Source: DASQPR01 sp963836785 (GTDB lineage: Bacteria > Actinomycetota > Actinomycetes > Mycobacteriales > Micromonosporaceae). From it: a stretch of 64,000 nucleotides of DNA. Positions within the stretch are counted from its first letter, which is position 1. The number at the start of each line of letters is the position of its first letter. Shown piece after piece: positions 35,211 to 44,026 of the stretch. Under the pieces are notes generated by a model, which was not told where the DNA came from, did not search any database, and saw only the letters and a list, made by a program, of their open reading frames with translations. Both the position numbers and the translations under genes were made by a program. The stretch is taken from assembly GCA_963836785.1 (NCBI GenBank), contig CAWIKW010000006.1, forward strand, positions 186,001 to 250,000, in the 5' to 3' direction.

Positions 35211-36179
35211 GTGACCGCTGTCCGACCACCGGCGTCGAGCCACCACGTCGATCTCGGCCGCGCCGGCCAGGTGCACTATCTCGACTTCGGCGGCCCGGCC
35301 GGGGGCCACAACGCTGCGGTCCGCGACGCCGACCATACCGGCCGACCGCCGATCATCGCGGTCCACGGTCTCGGCGGTTCGGCGTTGAACTGGCTGCGCG
35401 TCGGGCCGGCGCTGGCGGAACGTACCCGGGTCATCGCTCTTGACCTGCCCGGCTTCGGCCTGAGCTTTCCGCGCGGGCGGTCCGGTTCGGTCGCCTCGAA
35501 CGCCGATGTGCTCGACGCGTTCATCGCGACCGTGGCCGGAGGCCGCGCCGTGCTGGTCGCGAACTCGATGGGCGGTCTCATCTCCATGCGTCAGGCCAGT
35601 CGGCATCCGGAGACCGTCGCCGGACTCGCCCTGCTCGATCCGGTCCTACCCCGGCCCCGCGGCGGAAAACTGGATCGGCAGGTGGCGGCCATGTTCCTGC
35701 TCTATCTCACGCCGTGGGTGGGCTCGAAGTTCCTCGCGAGCCGCCGCGCGCAGCTGTCGCCGCGACAGTCGGTGCTCGACACGCTCGCGTTGTGCTGCGT
35801 GGACCCGGCGGCGGTGCCGGTGGAGTTCATCGACGCGGCGGTCACCCAGGCCGAGCGGCGGCATGTCGCCGGCGACGGATTCACCCCCGCACAACTCGAC
35901 CGGGCGTTCCTCCAGGCGGCCCGTTCGTTGGTGCGGGCGGGCGCGCGGCGCGACACGTACGCCGAGATGATGCGCCGGGTCACCGCGCCGGTCGTCCTGT
36001 TGCACGGCGAGAAGGATCGACTCGTTCCGGTCGCGGCGGCGCGCGCCGTTGCGGCGGCTCTGCCCGCGTGGACGTACCACGAGTACGCCGACGTGGGTCA
36101 CGTACCGATGATCGAGATCCCGGACGAGGTTGTCGCGCGGGTCGACGACCTGCTGGCCGTCGTGGATGCGACCGGCTAA
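35211..36179 (+). CDS. Alpha/beta hydrolase
   Basis: 322 residues from GTG 35211 (GAGGAG 8 bp upstream). Oxyanion region IIAVHGLGGSALNW; nucleophile elbow ANSMGG (Ser with Ala in place of the first Gly); acid GEKDRLVPVAAA; base VGHVPMIEIPDEV. Substrate unknown; could be an esterase or C-C hydrolase. Divergent from the importer operon over about 250 bp that include an AT-richer stretch. The stop overlaps the convergent cysteine dioxygenase gene by 4 bp. Confidence 0.88.
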   Translation: MTAVRPPASSHHVDLGRAGQVHYLDFGGPAGGHNAAVRDADHTGRPPIIAVHGLGGSALNWLRVGPALAERTRVIALDLPGFGLSFPRGRSGSVASNADVLDAFIATVAGGRAVLVANSMGGLISMRQASRHPETVAGLALLDPVLPRPRGGKLDRQVAAMFLLYLTPWVGSKFLASRRAQLSPRQSVLDTLALCCVDPAAVPVEFIDAAVTQAERRHVAGDGFTPAQLDRAFLQAARSLVRAGARRDTYAEMMRRVTAPVVLLHGEKDRLVPVAAARAVAAALPAWTYHEYADVGHVPMIEIPDEVVARVDDLLAVVDATG

Positions 36180-36719
36180 CGCACCGGAAGGTCGTAGGTG
36201 CGTCGGATGCTCGATCCGAGCGTGGACACGTCGGCGCCGTACACGTGGATAGAGATGACCTTGCCGGCGCTCGAGTTGCGGACGGCGTGGATGTCGCCGG
36301 GCGGCGCGAAGTAGCTCGTCGAACCCTCGACGTTGGCCGCGTGCCCGGTCTGCACGAGATGCGCCGGCTCGAGACCGTTGTCGACGAGGCGGTAGAGCGT
36401 CTCTTCCTCGACACCCTGGTGGACGCCGACGACACACCATGAGATGTGGTCGTGGATGACCGTACGTTGGCCCGGCATCCACACCAGCGACACGATCGAG
36501 AACTGGCGGTCCGGGATCCACGTACAGGACGTGCTGGGTGTAGCACTCGTCCCGCCCGGTGGTGTGCTCAGGCGCGAGCAGGCCAGGCACGGCGAGGGCG
36601 GGCGCCATGGCTCCGGCGACGCCACGCGCGACCTCGATCGCCGGCACGTCCGTGCGCATCACGGTGGAGATGTCCGCGGCGAGCGCCGCGATCTGCGGAG
36701 TCAGAGTCCTGGTCGCCAT
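36176..36719 (-). pseudogene. Cysteine dioxygenase family protein, broken by a 1-bp insertion
   Basis: Frame 1 from ATG 36719 reads MATRTLTPQIAALAADIS to DECYTQHVLYVDP. Frame 2 continues DRQFSIVSLVWMPGQ, VIHDHISWCVVGVHQG and PPGDIHAVRNSS. Joined they give 180 residues with the three-His iron site (HDH and DIH), typical of type I cysteine dioxygenase and related thiol dioxygenases. The break lies at 36513-36515, an extra G in a GGG run on the plus strand. The correct-frame protein looks intact otherwise. It would oxidise cysteine (or a related thiol such as 3-mercaptopropionate) to the sulphinate. Confidence 0.85.
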
Positions 36720-36863
36720 ACCTTTACGGTGGCAGCCGGGCATCGCGGGCACCAGCCGGCAATTCGGTGCACAACCATAAGGAGCAGTTATGGGTACGGC
36801 CGCGTCACGGGCCGGGCCAACCACGGCTGCACGCTCCGGCTGGCTGTGGCAGGGTGATCACCC

Positions 36864-37427
36864 ATGACGGCCTCTTCGGCGGCGACCCGCTACGTCGCGT
36901 TCCTGCGCGGGATCAACGTCGGCGGCCGGGTGAAGGTCGGTATGGCCGATCTCCGGGCGATGCTCGCCGACCTCGGTTATACCGACGTCGCGACGCTGTT
37001 GCAGAGCGGCAACGCCGTGCTGACGACGACCGCTCAACCGGACGAGGTCGCGGCCGCGATCGAGAAGCGGCTACACGCCGACACCGGTCTCAACGTCAAA
37101 TGCGTTGTGCGCACCACGGCCGAACTGAAATCCGCGCTGGCCCGCGATCCGTACGAGGGTCGGGCCGACGACCCGGCGAAGTACGTCGTGGCGTTCATGG
37201 ACAGGGCGCCGACGAGGGCGAACATCGCCTCGATCGACCCGGCGCGCTTCGAACCCGACGAGTTTCGGATCATCGGTCGGGAGGCGTACATCTGGTGTCC
37301 GGGCGGCCTGCGCGACACCAAGCTCACCGCGCCGAATTTCGAGAAGAAGCTCGGTGTCGTCGCAACGGTTCGTAACTGGAACACCTGCCAGAAGGTGCTC
37401 GCGCTGATGGAACGCGACTCCGCCTGA
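36864..37427 (+). CDS. DUF1697 domain-containing protein
   Basis: 187 residues. DUF1697 blocks are clear: TRYVAFLRGINVGGRVKVGM at the start, ATLLQSGNAVL in the middle and FEKKLGVVATVRNWNTCQK near the end. Widespread small bacterial protein of unknown function with two ferredoxin-like repeats. ATG 36864; single gene, convergent with LysR. Confidence 0.93.
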   Translation: MTASSAATRYVAFLRGINVGGRVKVGMADLRAMLADLGYTDVATLLQSGNAVLTTTAQPDEVAAAIEKRLHADTGLNVKCVVRTTAELKSALARDPYEGRADDPAKYVVAFMDRAPTRANIASIDPARFEPDEFRIIGREAYIWCPGGLRDTKLTAPNFEKKLGVVATVRNWNTCQKVLALMERDSA

Positions 37428-37479
37428 TCCGCCGACCGGGCGGCCGCCATCGTCCACGTCCGCGGCGGTCCGAAGCCCC

Positions 37480-38487
37480 TCAGCGGTTGTTCGGCGTGGC
37501 CGCAACCGACCGGAGCGCGGCGATCGTGTCCCGGATCGCGGCGACTTTTGCCAGATCCGGCCAGGTATAGGCGGCCACGTGTCGCCACATCGCCGGCGTC
37601 ACCGGCATCGCGACCACGCGCGGATGACGTACGAACGACGACACCAACCGCGGCACGAGCGTGACGCCCAGGCCGGCCGCGACCAGGCTCTGCAGCGCCA
37701 GATTGTCGTCGGTCGAGCACACGATGTCCGGCGCGAATCCGGCGCGCTCGCAGGCGGCCGTGAACGTCACGCGACACGTCGGGCAGCCGGCGATCCAGGT
37801 CTCGTCGCGTAGCGTCGCGAGTTCGGCCGGTGCCTGCGGGTCGCCCGCGTCGAGTCGACCGTGATCGACGAGGCGATGCGAGATCGGCACCAACAGTTCC
37901 CATTGCTCGTGCAACAGCGGCGTGGCGACCATGCCGCTGGTCAGCGTTTCGTCGTCGAGCCGGTCGAGGTCCGCGGCCAGTGCGGTGTTTACGGAGGCGC
38001 CGCCGGCTCGGGCCTGGGCCGGCTGCTCCGGGCGGTCGTAGTGGAACGCGATCACGATGTCGCATTCGGCCCGCCGGAGCAGGGCGAACGAATCCGGCGG
38101 CTCGGCCTCGCCGAGTTCGAGGCGCATACGCGGAGATGCCGCCCGCAGCATCGCCGCTGCCCGCGGCACGAGCGTGGCGTTCGCGCTCGGAAACGCGCAC
38201 ACCCGGACGGTCCCGAGGTCCAGCGCGGAAACGGCTTGCACCTGGCGGTGCGCCACGGCCAGATCGCCGAGGATGCCTTCCGCATGGCGGGCGAGCACCT
38301 TGCCGGCGTCGGTGAGCTGAAGCGTCCGGCCGACCCGGAGGAACAGCGGGCCGCCCATGACCCGCTCCAACGCCCGCATCTGCTGGCTGATCGCGGGCTG
38401 CGAGCAGTGCAGCGCCCGCGCCGCTCCGGAGAAGGACCCGGCGTCGACGACCTGCGCAAACATCTCCAGCTGGCGGGTGTCGATCAC
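37480..38487 (-). CDS. LysR family transcriptional regulator
   Basis: 335 residues from GTG 38487. HTH at 18-37 (GSFSGAARALHCSQPAISQQ), then an effector-binding domain with the usual two lobes (RVCAFPSANATLVPRAAAML ... GLGVTLVPRLVSSF). GTG 38487 is chosen because the family starts IDTRQLEMF; a longer frame begins at 38535. Divergent from the LLM oxidoreductase at 38753; the 265-bp gap holds a long inverted repeat, so the LLM gene is a plausible target. Confidence 0.9.
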   Translation of the reverse strand: MIDTRQLEMFAQVVDAGSFSGAARALHCSQPAISQQMRALERVMGGPLFLRVGRTLQLTDAGKVLARHAEGILGDLAVAHRQVQAVSALDLGTVRVCAFPSANATLVPRAAAMLRAASPRMRLELGEAEPPDSFALLRRAECDIVIAFHYDRPEQPAQARAGGASVNTALAADLDRLDDETLTSGMVATPLLHEQWELLVPISHRLVDHGRLDAGDPQAPAELATLRDETWIAGCPTCRVTFTAACERAGFAPDIVCSTDDNLALQSLVAAGLGVTLVPRLVSSFVRHPRVVAMPVTPAMWRHVAAYTWPDLAKVAAIRDTIAALRSVAATPNNR

Positions 38488-38615
38488 GAGTCCACCATAA
38501 CCGGACGTTGGGGATGGCCGATATCCTCCCCGCATTCACTTCGAGCACGCGCACGAGCGCCAGCGCCACGCCGAGCCACGCGACGTTGCGCTCAGCCGGC
38601 GCCCGCGGCGCTCAA

Positions 38616-38677
38616 GATCCACTGCGCTGGACGATTTGTGTCGCTGCGGCAACGCCGATCGTCCACAGCGGTGGATC
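38616..38677. promoter_or_regulatory. Long imperfect inverted repeat between LysR and LLM genes
   Basis: GATCCACTGCGCTGGACGAT (38616-38635) and ATCGTCCACAGCGGTGGATC (38658-38677) match as reverse complements at 17 of 20 positions with 22 bp between. It lies 76 bp upstream of the LLM start and 129 bp from the LysR start. It could be a LysR-type site or a transcript hairpin. Confidence 0.5.
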
Positions 38678-38752
38678 ACAAACGTCGCGACCCGGACGCG
38701 CGGGTGAAAGAATCATGGAGCGACCAAACCGCCATCGCTGGGAGACGTACTC

Positions 38753-39616
38753 ATGCAGATCGGACTCCAGATCCCCGACTTCACCCGACCCGAGGGCGCC
38801 GCCCCACTCGGCCCGGCACTCGGCCGGCTCGCGCGCACCGCCGACGACCAGGGCTTCGACTTCGTTGGCGTGATGGACCACTTCTTCCAGATCGCCTCCG
38901 TCGGTCCGGCCGAGAACGACATGCTCGAGGCGTACACCACGCTGGGATTCCTGGCCGCGAACACGTCGCGCGCGAAGCTGCTGACGATCGTGACCGGGGT
39001 CCACTACCGACCGGCCGGCCTGCTGGCCAAAACCATCACCACGCTCGACGTGCTATCCGGCGGCCGTGCCTGGCTCGGCATCGGCGCCGGATGGAACGAG
39101 GAAGAGTCCCTGGGGCTCGGACTCGGCTTCCCGCCCGTCGCGGAACGGTTCCAGATGCTCGAGGAGACGTTGCAGATCTGCCTGCAGATGTGGCGCGGTG
39201 ACGAGACGCCGTACGAAGGGCGGCACTATCAGCTGCACCGGCCGCTCAACTCGCCGCAGGCCCTCCAGAAGCCGCATCCGCCGATCATGATCGGTGGCAG
39301 CGGCGAGCGGAAGACGTTGCGGATGGTCGCTAAGTACGCCGACGCGTGCAACCTCTTCGCGACCGCGGACGTTGCCCACAAACTCGACGTGCTCAAACGC
39401 CACTGCGACGACGTCGGTCGCAACTACGACGACATCACCAAGACTGCCTATTACCTGTTCGATGTCGCGGCCGGAACGCCCAAGATCCTGAGCGACCTGC
39501 GCCGACTCGCCGACATGGGATTCCAGGCCGCGATCGGTGGGGTTCGAAACGTCTGGACACTCAAGCCCATCGAGCTGATCGGCCAGGAAGTCATTCCGGA
39601 GGCCGCCAGCTTCTAG
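38753..39616 (+). CDS. LLM class F420-dependent oxidoreductase
   Basis: 287 residues. Luciferase-like TIM barrel: MQIGLQIPDFTRPEG, DFVGVMDHFFQI, VTGVHYRPAGLLAKTITTLD, GRAWLGIGAGWNEEE and PPIMIGGSGERKTLRMVAKY. This is the F420-dependent subgroup (TIGR03560-like length). A DHFFQ motif supports cofactor binding. The substrate is unknown. Preceded by a long inverted repeat and the divergent LysR gene, followed by a perfect hairpin. Confidence 0.9.
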   Translation: MQIGLQIPDFTRPEGAAPLGPALGRLARTADDQGFDFVGVMDHFFQIASVGPAENDMLEAYTTLGFLAANTSRAKLLTIVTGVHYRPAGLLAKTITTLDVLSGGRAWLGIGAGWNEEESLGLGLGFPPVAERFQMLEETLQICLQMWRGDETPYEGRHYQLHRPLNSPQALQKPHPPIMIGGSGERKTLRMVAKYADACNLFATADVAHKLDVLKRHCDDVGRNYDDITKTAYYLFDVAAGTPKILSDLRRLADMGFQAAIGGVRNVWTLKPIELIGQEVIPEAASF

Positions 39617-39680
39617 CGGCGCTCGGCCACCTCCGGATTCAGTTCCGGGCGGGACAGCGCTGTCGACCGAAGACGTCATA

Positions 39681-39705
39681 GCCGGGTCGCCGAGAGCGAC
39701 CCGGC
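39681..39705 (+). terminator. Terminator hairpin after the LLM gene
   Basis: GCCGGGTCGC (39681-39690), loop CGAGA, GCGACCCGGC (39696-39705): a perfect 10-bp stem 65 bp after the LLM stop. Confidence 0.7.
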
Positions 39706-39723
39706 CCGTCCGCACGCCACTTA

Positions 39724-39750
39724 TCTCGACTCGCGGATAAATCGTCGAGA
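39724..39750. promoter_or_regulatory. Candidate operator TCTCGAC-N13-GTCGAGA upstream of MFS gene
   Basis: TCTCGAC (39724-39730) and GTCGAGA (39744-39750) form a perfect 7-bp dyad spaced 13 bp, overlapping a second dyad TTATC/GATAA (39721-39740). It lies about 85 bp upstream of the MFS start in a locally AT-rich spot. Regulator unknown. Confidence 0.4.
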
Positions 39751-39835
39751 CTGTGAAACGGGCCAGGCACAATGGAGGTGGCCGGCGGCCCGGACGAGTC
39801 GCGCGAACCGGCCGACGATCGGAGATCCAACAGAC

Positions 39836-41161
39836 GTGCCCCGTACCCCCGACCGATCGGTGACCCTGCGCCGCGACGGTCCGACCTCGCTGATCTACGT
39901 CCAGCTGAGCCTCTATGCGTACTTCCTGTACGCGTTCGCGCCGAGCGTGACGCTGCTGCGCGACGAGGAGCACGTCCGCGACACCGTGGCCGGTCTGCAC
40001 GGCACGGCGTACGCGGTCGGCGTGATCGTTGTCGGCTTGCTCGGTGCCCGGATCCTCGACGCGGTGGGCCGCGGCCGGGCGTTGTGGCTGTTCCTCGGTG
40101 CGCTGTGCGTCTCGATCGCGATCTACGCGAGCGTGCCCGTGCTGCCGGTCACGCTCGTCGGCGCGCTGCTCTGCGGCGCCTCGGGTTCCGGTCTCACGAT
40201 CACCGTTGGGGCCGCACTCGTTGAGCGCCACGGTCCGGCCGGACCGGCCGCAGTCACGGAGGCCAACGCGCTCGCCGCCGCGACCGGCCTCCTCGGGCCC
40301 CTACTGGTCGGCGCATCCGTGCACCTCGGCTACGGCTGGCGCCCGGCCGTGGTGCTGGTGATCGCGCTGATTATCGCGCTGTTCCTGCTGCGCCGCCTGT
40401 TCGGCGCCGCTGCCGCCCGAACCAGCCACGCGGACGCGGGGCCGCGAAGAGTGCGGGCGACCCAGCCGGTGCCGGCACAACGAAACGACCGGGGCGTGAC
40501 GCCGTCCGATCGCGTCGCGCGCCGACCGTTGGGGCGCCAGTTCTGGCTCGGCTGGTCGGTCATCGTGCTCTGCGGCGGCATCGAATTCAGCATGACGCTG
40601 TGGGCGGCGCAGCTGTTGCGGGACCGCAGCGACGCCGGGAAGGCGCTGGCCGCGACCGGGGTGACCGCGATCGTCGGCGGCATGTGTATCGGGCGCGTGC
40701 TGGGGTCGCGGCTGGCCCGCCGCTACAGTCTCGACGGCCTGCTCTTTGCCGCGTTCGCGCTGACCGCGGTCGGCTTCGCGCTGTTCTGGGTCGCGACGAC
40801 GCCGCTGGTCGCGTTCGCCGGCCTGGCGATCACCGGTCTCGGTATGGCCGTGCACTACCCACTGAGCCTCTCGCGCACGATCGGGGCAGCGGCCGGCCAG
40901 GCGGACCGGGCAAGCTCGATCGCGACGCTCGGCACCGGCATCGCGATCGGGGTCGCGCCGTTCTTCCTCGGATTCCTGTCGGACACGATCACCGTGCGGT
41001 ACGCGTTCCTGCTCGTACCCGTGTTCCTCGTCCTGGCCACGGTGGCGTTGGTCGCGGCGCGTAGCGGTCCGCGGACTGGGGCCGAAGCGTCAACCGGGGC
41101 CGAAGCGTCAACCGAGGCCGCGCCGTCAGCGGACGCGCGAGTGGCCGGCGTCCCCGGCTGA
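39836..41161 (+). CDS. MFS transporter
   Basis: 441 residues, about 12 membrane helices in two halves joined by a basic cytoplasmic loop (about 200-235, RRVRATQPVPAQRNDRG). MFS-like GARILDAVGRGRALW lies between helices 2 and 3, and GRVLGSRLARRYSLDG in the second half. Substrate unknown. The C-terminal tail has a GAEAST threefold repeat (41078-41115). GTG 39836. Ends 11 bp from the convergent ABC-F stop with no clear terminator. Confidence 0.85.
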   Translation: MPRTPDRSVTLRRDGPTSLIYVQLSLYAYFLYAFAPSVTLLRDEEHVRDTVAGLHGTAYAVGVIVVGLLGARILDAVGRGRALWLFLGALCVSIAIYASVPVLPVTLVGALLCGASGSGLTITVGAALVERHGPAGPAAVTEANALAAATGLLGPLLVGASVHLGYGWRPAVVLVIALIIALFLLRRLFGAAAARTSHADAGPRRVRATQPVPAQRNDRGVTPSDRVARRPLGRQFWLGWSVIVLCGGIEFSMTLWAAQLLRDRSDAGKALAATGVTAIVGGMCIGRVLGSRLARRYSLDGLLFAAFALTAVGFALFWVATTPLVAFAGLAITGLGMAVHYPLSLSRTIGAAAGQADRASSIATLGTGIAIGVAPFFLGFLSDTITVRYAFLLVPVFLVLATVALVAARSGPRTGAEASTGAEASTEAAPSADARVAGVPG

Positions 41162-41172
41162 CGCCGACACCG

Positions 41173-42813
41173 TCACCTGGCCTCGGTCACGCTGCCGTGC
41201 GCGATGCTGAGCCGCCGGTTGGTCGCGACCGCGTCGAGCATCCGCCGATCGTGCGTGACCAGCAACAGCGTGCCCGGATAGTCGGCCAGCGCGGCCTCGA
41301 GCTGCTCGATCGCCGGCAGGTCGAGATGGTTCGTCGGCTCGTCGAGCACCAGCAGATTGACGCCCCGGGCCTGCAGCAACGCGAGTGCGGCCCGCGTGCG
41401 CTCCCCCGGCGACAGCGTCACGGCCGGACGCAACACGTGCGCGCCGCGGAGTCCGAACTTGGCCAGCAGCGTACGGACGTCGGCGTCGTTCATCGCCGGT
41501 ACCGCGGCGCCGAACGCGCGCGCCAACGTCTCCGGACCGAGGAACAACCCGCGCGCCTGATCCACCTCGCCGACCACGACACCGGAACCGAGCGCCTGCT
41601 CGCCCGCGTCCAACGGCGTACGGCCCAGCAGCGCGGACAGTAGCGTCGTCTTGCCGGACCCGTTGGCGCCGGTGATCGCCACGCGGTCGGCCCAGGCGAT
41701 CTGGAGGTCGACCGGTCCGAGGGTGAACCCGCCGCGGCGGACAACCGCATGCCGAAGCGAGGCGACGACGGTGCCCGATCGCGGGGCCGCCGCGATCGTC
41801 ATCCGCAACTCCCACTCCTTGCGGGGTTCGTCGACGACGTCCAGCCGTTCGATCAGCCGCTCGGTCTGCCGGGCCTTGGCCGCCTGTTTCTCGGTCGCCT
41901 CGGCCCGGAACTTCCGGCCGATCTTGTCGTTGTCCTTGGACTTCCGGCGCGCGTTGCGCACGCCGGTCTCCATCCAGTTGCGCTGCATCCGGGCGCGCGC
42001 CTCGAGGTCGGCGACAGTGTCGGCGTACTCCTCGTACTCCTCGCGCGCATGCCGGCGAGCCACCTCGCGCTCCTCGAGGTACGCCGCGTAGCCACCGCCG
42101 TACGTGTTGACCTGCTGCTGTGCGAGGTCGAGTTCGACGACGCGGGTCACCGTACGGGCGAGAAACTCACGATCGTGGCTCACGACCACGGCACCGGCCC
42201 GCAGACCGGCGACGAATGCCTCGAGCCGAGCCAGCCCGTCCAGGTCGAGATCGTTCGTCGGTTCGTCGAGCAGGAAGATGTCGTACCGGCTGAGCAGCAG
42301 TGACGCGAGCCCGGCGCGCGCGGCTTGCCCACCGGAGAGCGACGTCATCGGTTGTTCGAGGTCGATCGCGAGCCCGAGGTCGGCCGCGACCGCGGCGGCG
42401 CGCTCATCGAGATCGGCGCCGCCCAGCGCGAGCCATCGTTCCAGAGCATCGGTGTAAACGTCGTCGGCGCCCGGCTCGCCCGCCGCCAGCCGGTCCGCCG
42501 CCGCGTCCATCGCCCGGTGGGCCGCGGTGACACCCGTGCGCCGCCCGAGGAGTCCCCGGACTGTCTCGCCTTGCCGGCGCTCGGGTTCTTGCGGCAGGTG
42601 ACCGATCGTCGCCGTCGGTGGGCTGAGTGACATGCCGCCGGCCTCCGGCGCGGTCAGCCCGGCGAGAATGCGAAGGAGGGTGGATTTGCCGGCGCCATTC
42701 GCCCCGACCAGACCGATCACGTCGCCCGGTGCGACCACCAGATCAAGATCGCTGAAGAGGGTACGGTCACCGTGCGCGGCCGCGAGACCCTTGGCGACGA
42801 GTGTGGCGGTCAT
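41173..42813 (-). CDS. ABC-F family ATP-binding protein
   Basis: 546 residues with two ABC domains and no membrane part. Domain 1: GANGAGKST (38-46), signature LSGGQAARAGL, LLDEPTNDLDL. Linker of about 80 charged residues (REEYEEYADTVADLEARARM, RNARRKSKDNDKIGR). Domain 2: GANGSGKTT, signature LSPGERTRAAL, LVLDEPTNHLDL. ABC-F proteins bind the ribosomal E site and act in translation or antibiotic resistance by ribosome protection (established). Which role applies here is not predictable. ATG 42813; three 35-bp repeats lie just upstream. Confidence 0.93.
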   Translation of the reverse strand: MTATLVAKGLAAAHGDRTLFSDLDLVVAPGDVIGLVGANGAGKSTLLRILAGLTAPEAGGMSLSPPTATIGHLPQEPERRQGETVRGLLGRRTGVTAAHRAMDAAADRLAAGEPGADDVYTDALERWLALGGADLDERAAAVAADLGLAIDLEQPMTSLSGGQAARAGLASLLLSRYDIFLLDEPTNDLDLDGLARLEAFVAGLRAGAVVVSHDREFLARTVTRVVELDLAQQQVNTYGGGYAAYLEEREVARRHAREEYEEYADTVADLEARARMQRNWMETGVRNARRKSKDNDKIGRKFRAEATEKQAAKARQTERLIERLDVVDEPRKEWELRMTIAAAPRSGTVVASLRHAVVRRGGFTLGPVDLQIAWADRVAITGANGSGKTTLLSALLGRTPLDAGEQALGSGVVVGEVDQARGLFLGPETLARAFGAAVPAMNDADVRTLLAKFGLRGAHVLRPAVTLSPGERTRAALALLQARGVNLLVLDEPTNHLDLPAIEQLEAALADYPGTLLLVTHDRRMLDAVATNRRLSIAHGSVTEAR

Positions 42814-42840
42814 AACGCGGTGATCCTACTGTGCGTCCCG

Positions 42841-42945
42841 CGGCTGGCCGGCGCCGCCGCTGGCGAAGACGGTCCCGGCTGGCCGGCGCCGCCGCTGGCG
42901 AAGACGGTCCCGGCTGGCCGATGCCGCCGCTGGCGAAGGCGGTCA
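42841..42945. repeat. Three 35-bp tandem repeats
   Basis: Units starting CGGCTGGCCG at 42841, 42876 and 42911 (period 35), each containing GCCGCCGCTGGCGAAG. Units 1 and 2 are identical over the shared 35 bp; unit 3 differs by about three bases. The last unit covers the stop codon of the NmrA-like gene. Confidence 0.9.
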
Positions 42946-43956
42946 GGCGCCGCGCAGACGGTCGATATCGGCGGGGTTGCGGGCCAGATACTCGGCAAAC
43001 GTCATCGGTTCGTGGCCGGTCAGGTCGGCGACGGTCGACGTGACGACGTCGAGATCCCCCGCCGCGATCGCCGAATACGACGTGACCCAGCCGGCGACTT
43101 CCCAGTCCGGGGCGCCGTACACCGACCGCGACGCGTACGCCTGGTCGAGTGTCTCGGCGTCGTACGTGATGAGCCGGCCACTGGCCCGGGTGAGCTGCGC
43201 GGCGACCTCAGCCATCGAGATCGTCTCGCGACCGGTCACGTCGTAGACCTGGCCGACGTGCGCCTCCTCGCCGCTGGCGACCGAGGTCAACACGGCCACC
43301 GCGACATCGGCGACATCGTCGCGCGTGACGCCACCGAACCGTCCGTTGCCGGCCGGGCCGCGCAGCACTCCGTCCGCGCCCACGAAGTTCGGTACGAAAT
43401 CGAGGTACATATTGTCGCGCAGAATGGTGTACCCCACGCCGCGTGCCTTGATGTGTTCCTCGGTGTGCCCGTGGTCCCGCGCAAGGGTGAACGTCGCGTG
43501 CGGTCCGGCGCCAACGAACGACACGTACACGATGTGGGCCACGCCGGCATCCACCGCCGCGTCGACCGCGGCGGCGTGCACATCCCGCCGGTCTTTCGAC
43601 TCCGACGCCGAGACCAGCAACAGCGTGTGTACGCCACCGAGCGCGGCCCGCATGGCGTCGCCGTCGGTGTAACCGGCACCGATCCGGACCACCTCGGCGC
43701 CGGACAGATCCGATCTACGGCTCGGATCCCGGACCAGCAGGCGTTGCGCGACACCGGCGTCGGCCAGGCGCCGCGCGACGCGGTCGCCGAGTGCACCGGT
43801 CGCGCCGGTCACCGCGATCAAACCGCCTGTCGTGCCCGAGCCCGCGATCGGCGCCGGATCGTTGACGGGCTCACGGTCTCCCGCCGGCGCCGGCGCGCTC
43901 ACCGGCTCGGGCTCCGATGTTGGTATCGCCGAGGCGTCGAACGCGGACGTGGTCAT
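42943..43956 (-). CDS. NAD(P)H-binding protein (NmrA-like / SDR family a, quinone oxidoreductase-like)
   Basis: 337 residues. After 45 low-complexity Pro/Ala residues the Rossmann motif IAVTGATGALGDRVARRL appears at about 48-64. NmrA/SDR-a pattern continues: RLLVRDPSRRSDLSGAEVVR, HIVYVSFVGAGPHATFTLARDHGHTEEHI and ILRDNMYLDFVPNFV. Such proteins reduce quinones or act as redox sensors. Start uncertain: ATG 43956 is used, but an in-frame TTG just before the Rossmann motif would match family length better. Stop codon is inside a tandem repeat. Confidence 0.82.
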   Translation of the reverse strand: MTTSAFDASAIPTSEPEPVSAPAPAGDREPVNDPAPIAGSGTTGGLIAVTGATGALGDRVARRLADAGVAQRLLVRDPSRRSDLSGAEVVRIGAGYTDGDAMRAALGGVHTLLLVSASESKDRRDVHAAAVDAAVDAGVAHIVYVSFVGAGPHATFTLARDHGHTEEHIKARGVGYTILRDNMYLDFVPNFVGADGVLRGPAGNGRFGGVTRDDVADVAVAVLTSVASGEEAHVGQVYDVTGRETISMAEVAAQLTRASGRLITYDAETLDQAYASRSVYGAPDWEVAGWVTSYSAIAAGDLDVVTSTVADLTGHEPMTFAEYLARNPADIDRLRGA

Positions 43957-44026
43957 GTCCGTAATCTTGCCACCGCCGCCGGTTCGCGCACGTCAACCAC
44001 GACGATCACGTACGGCACGCGAGTGG

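Noticed and set aside
42841..42945. Possible CRISPR or att site
   Set aside because: Plain 35-bp tandem repeats without spacers, integrase or tRNA.
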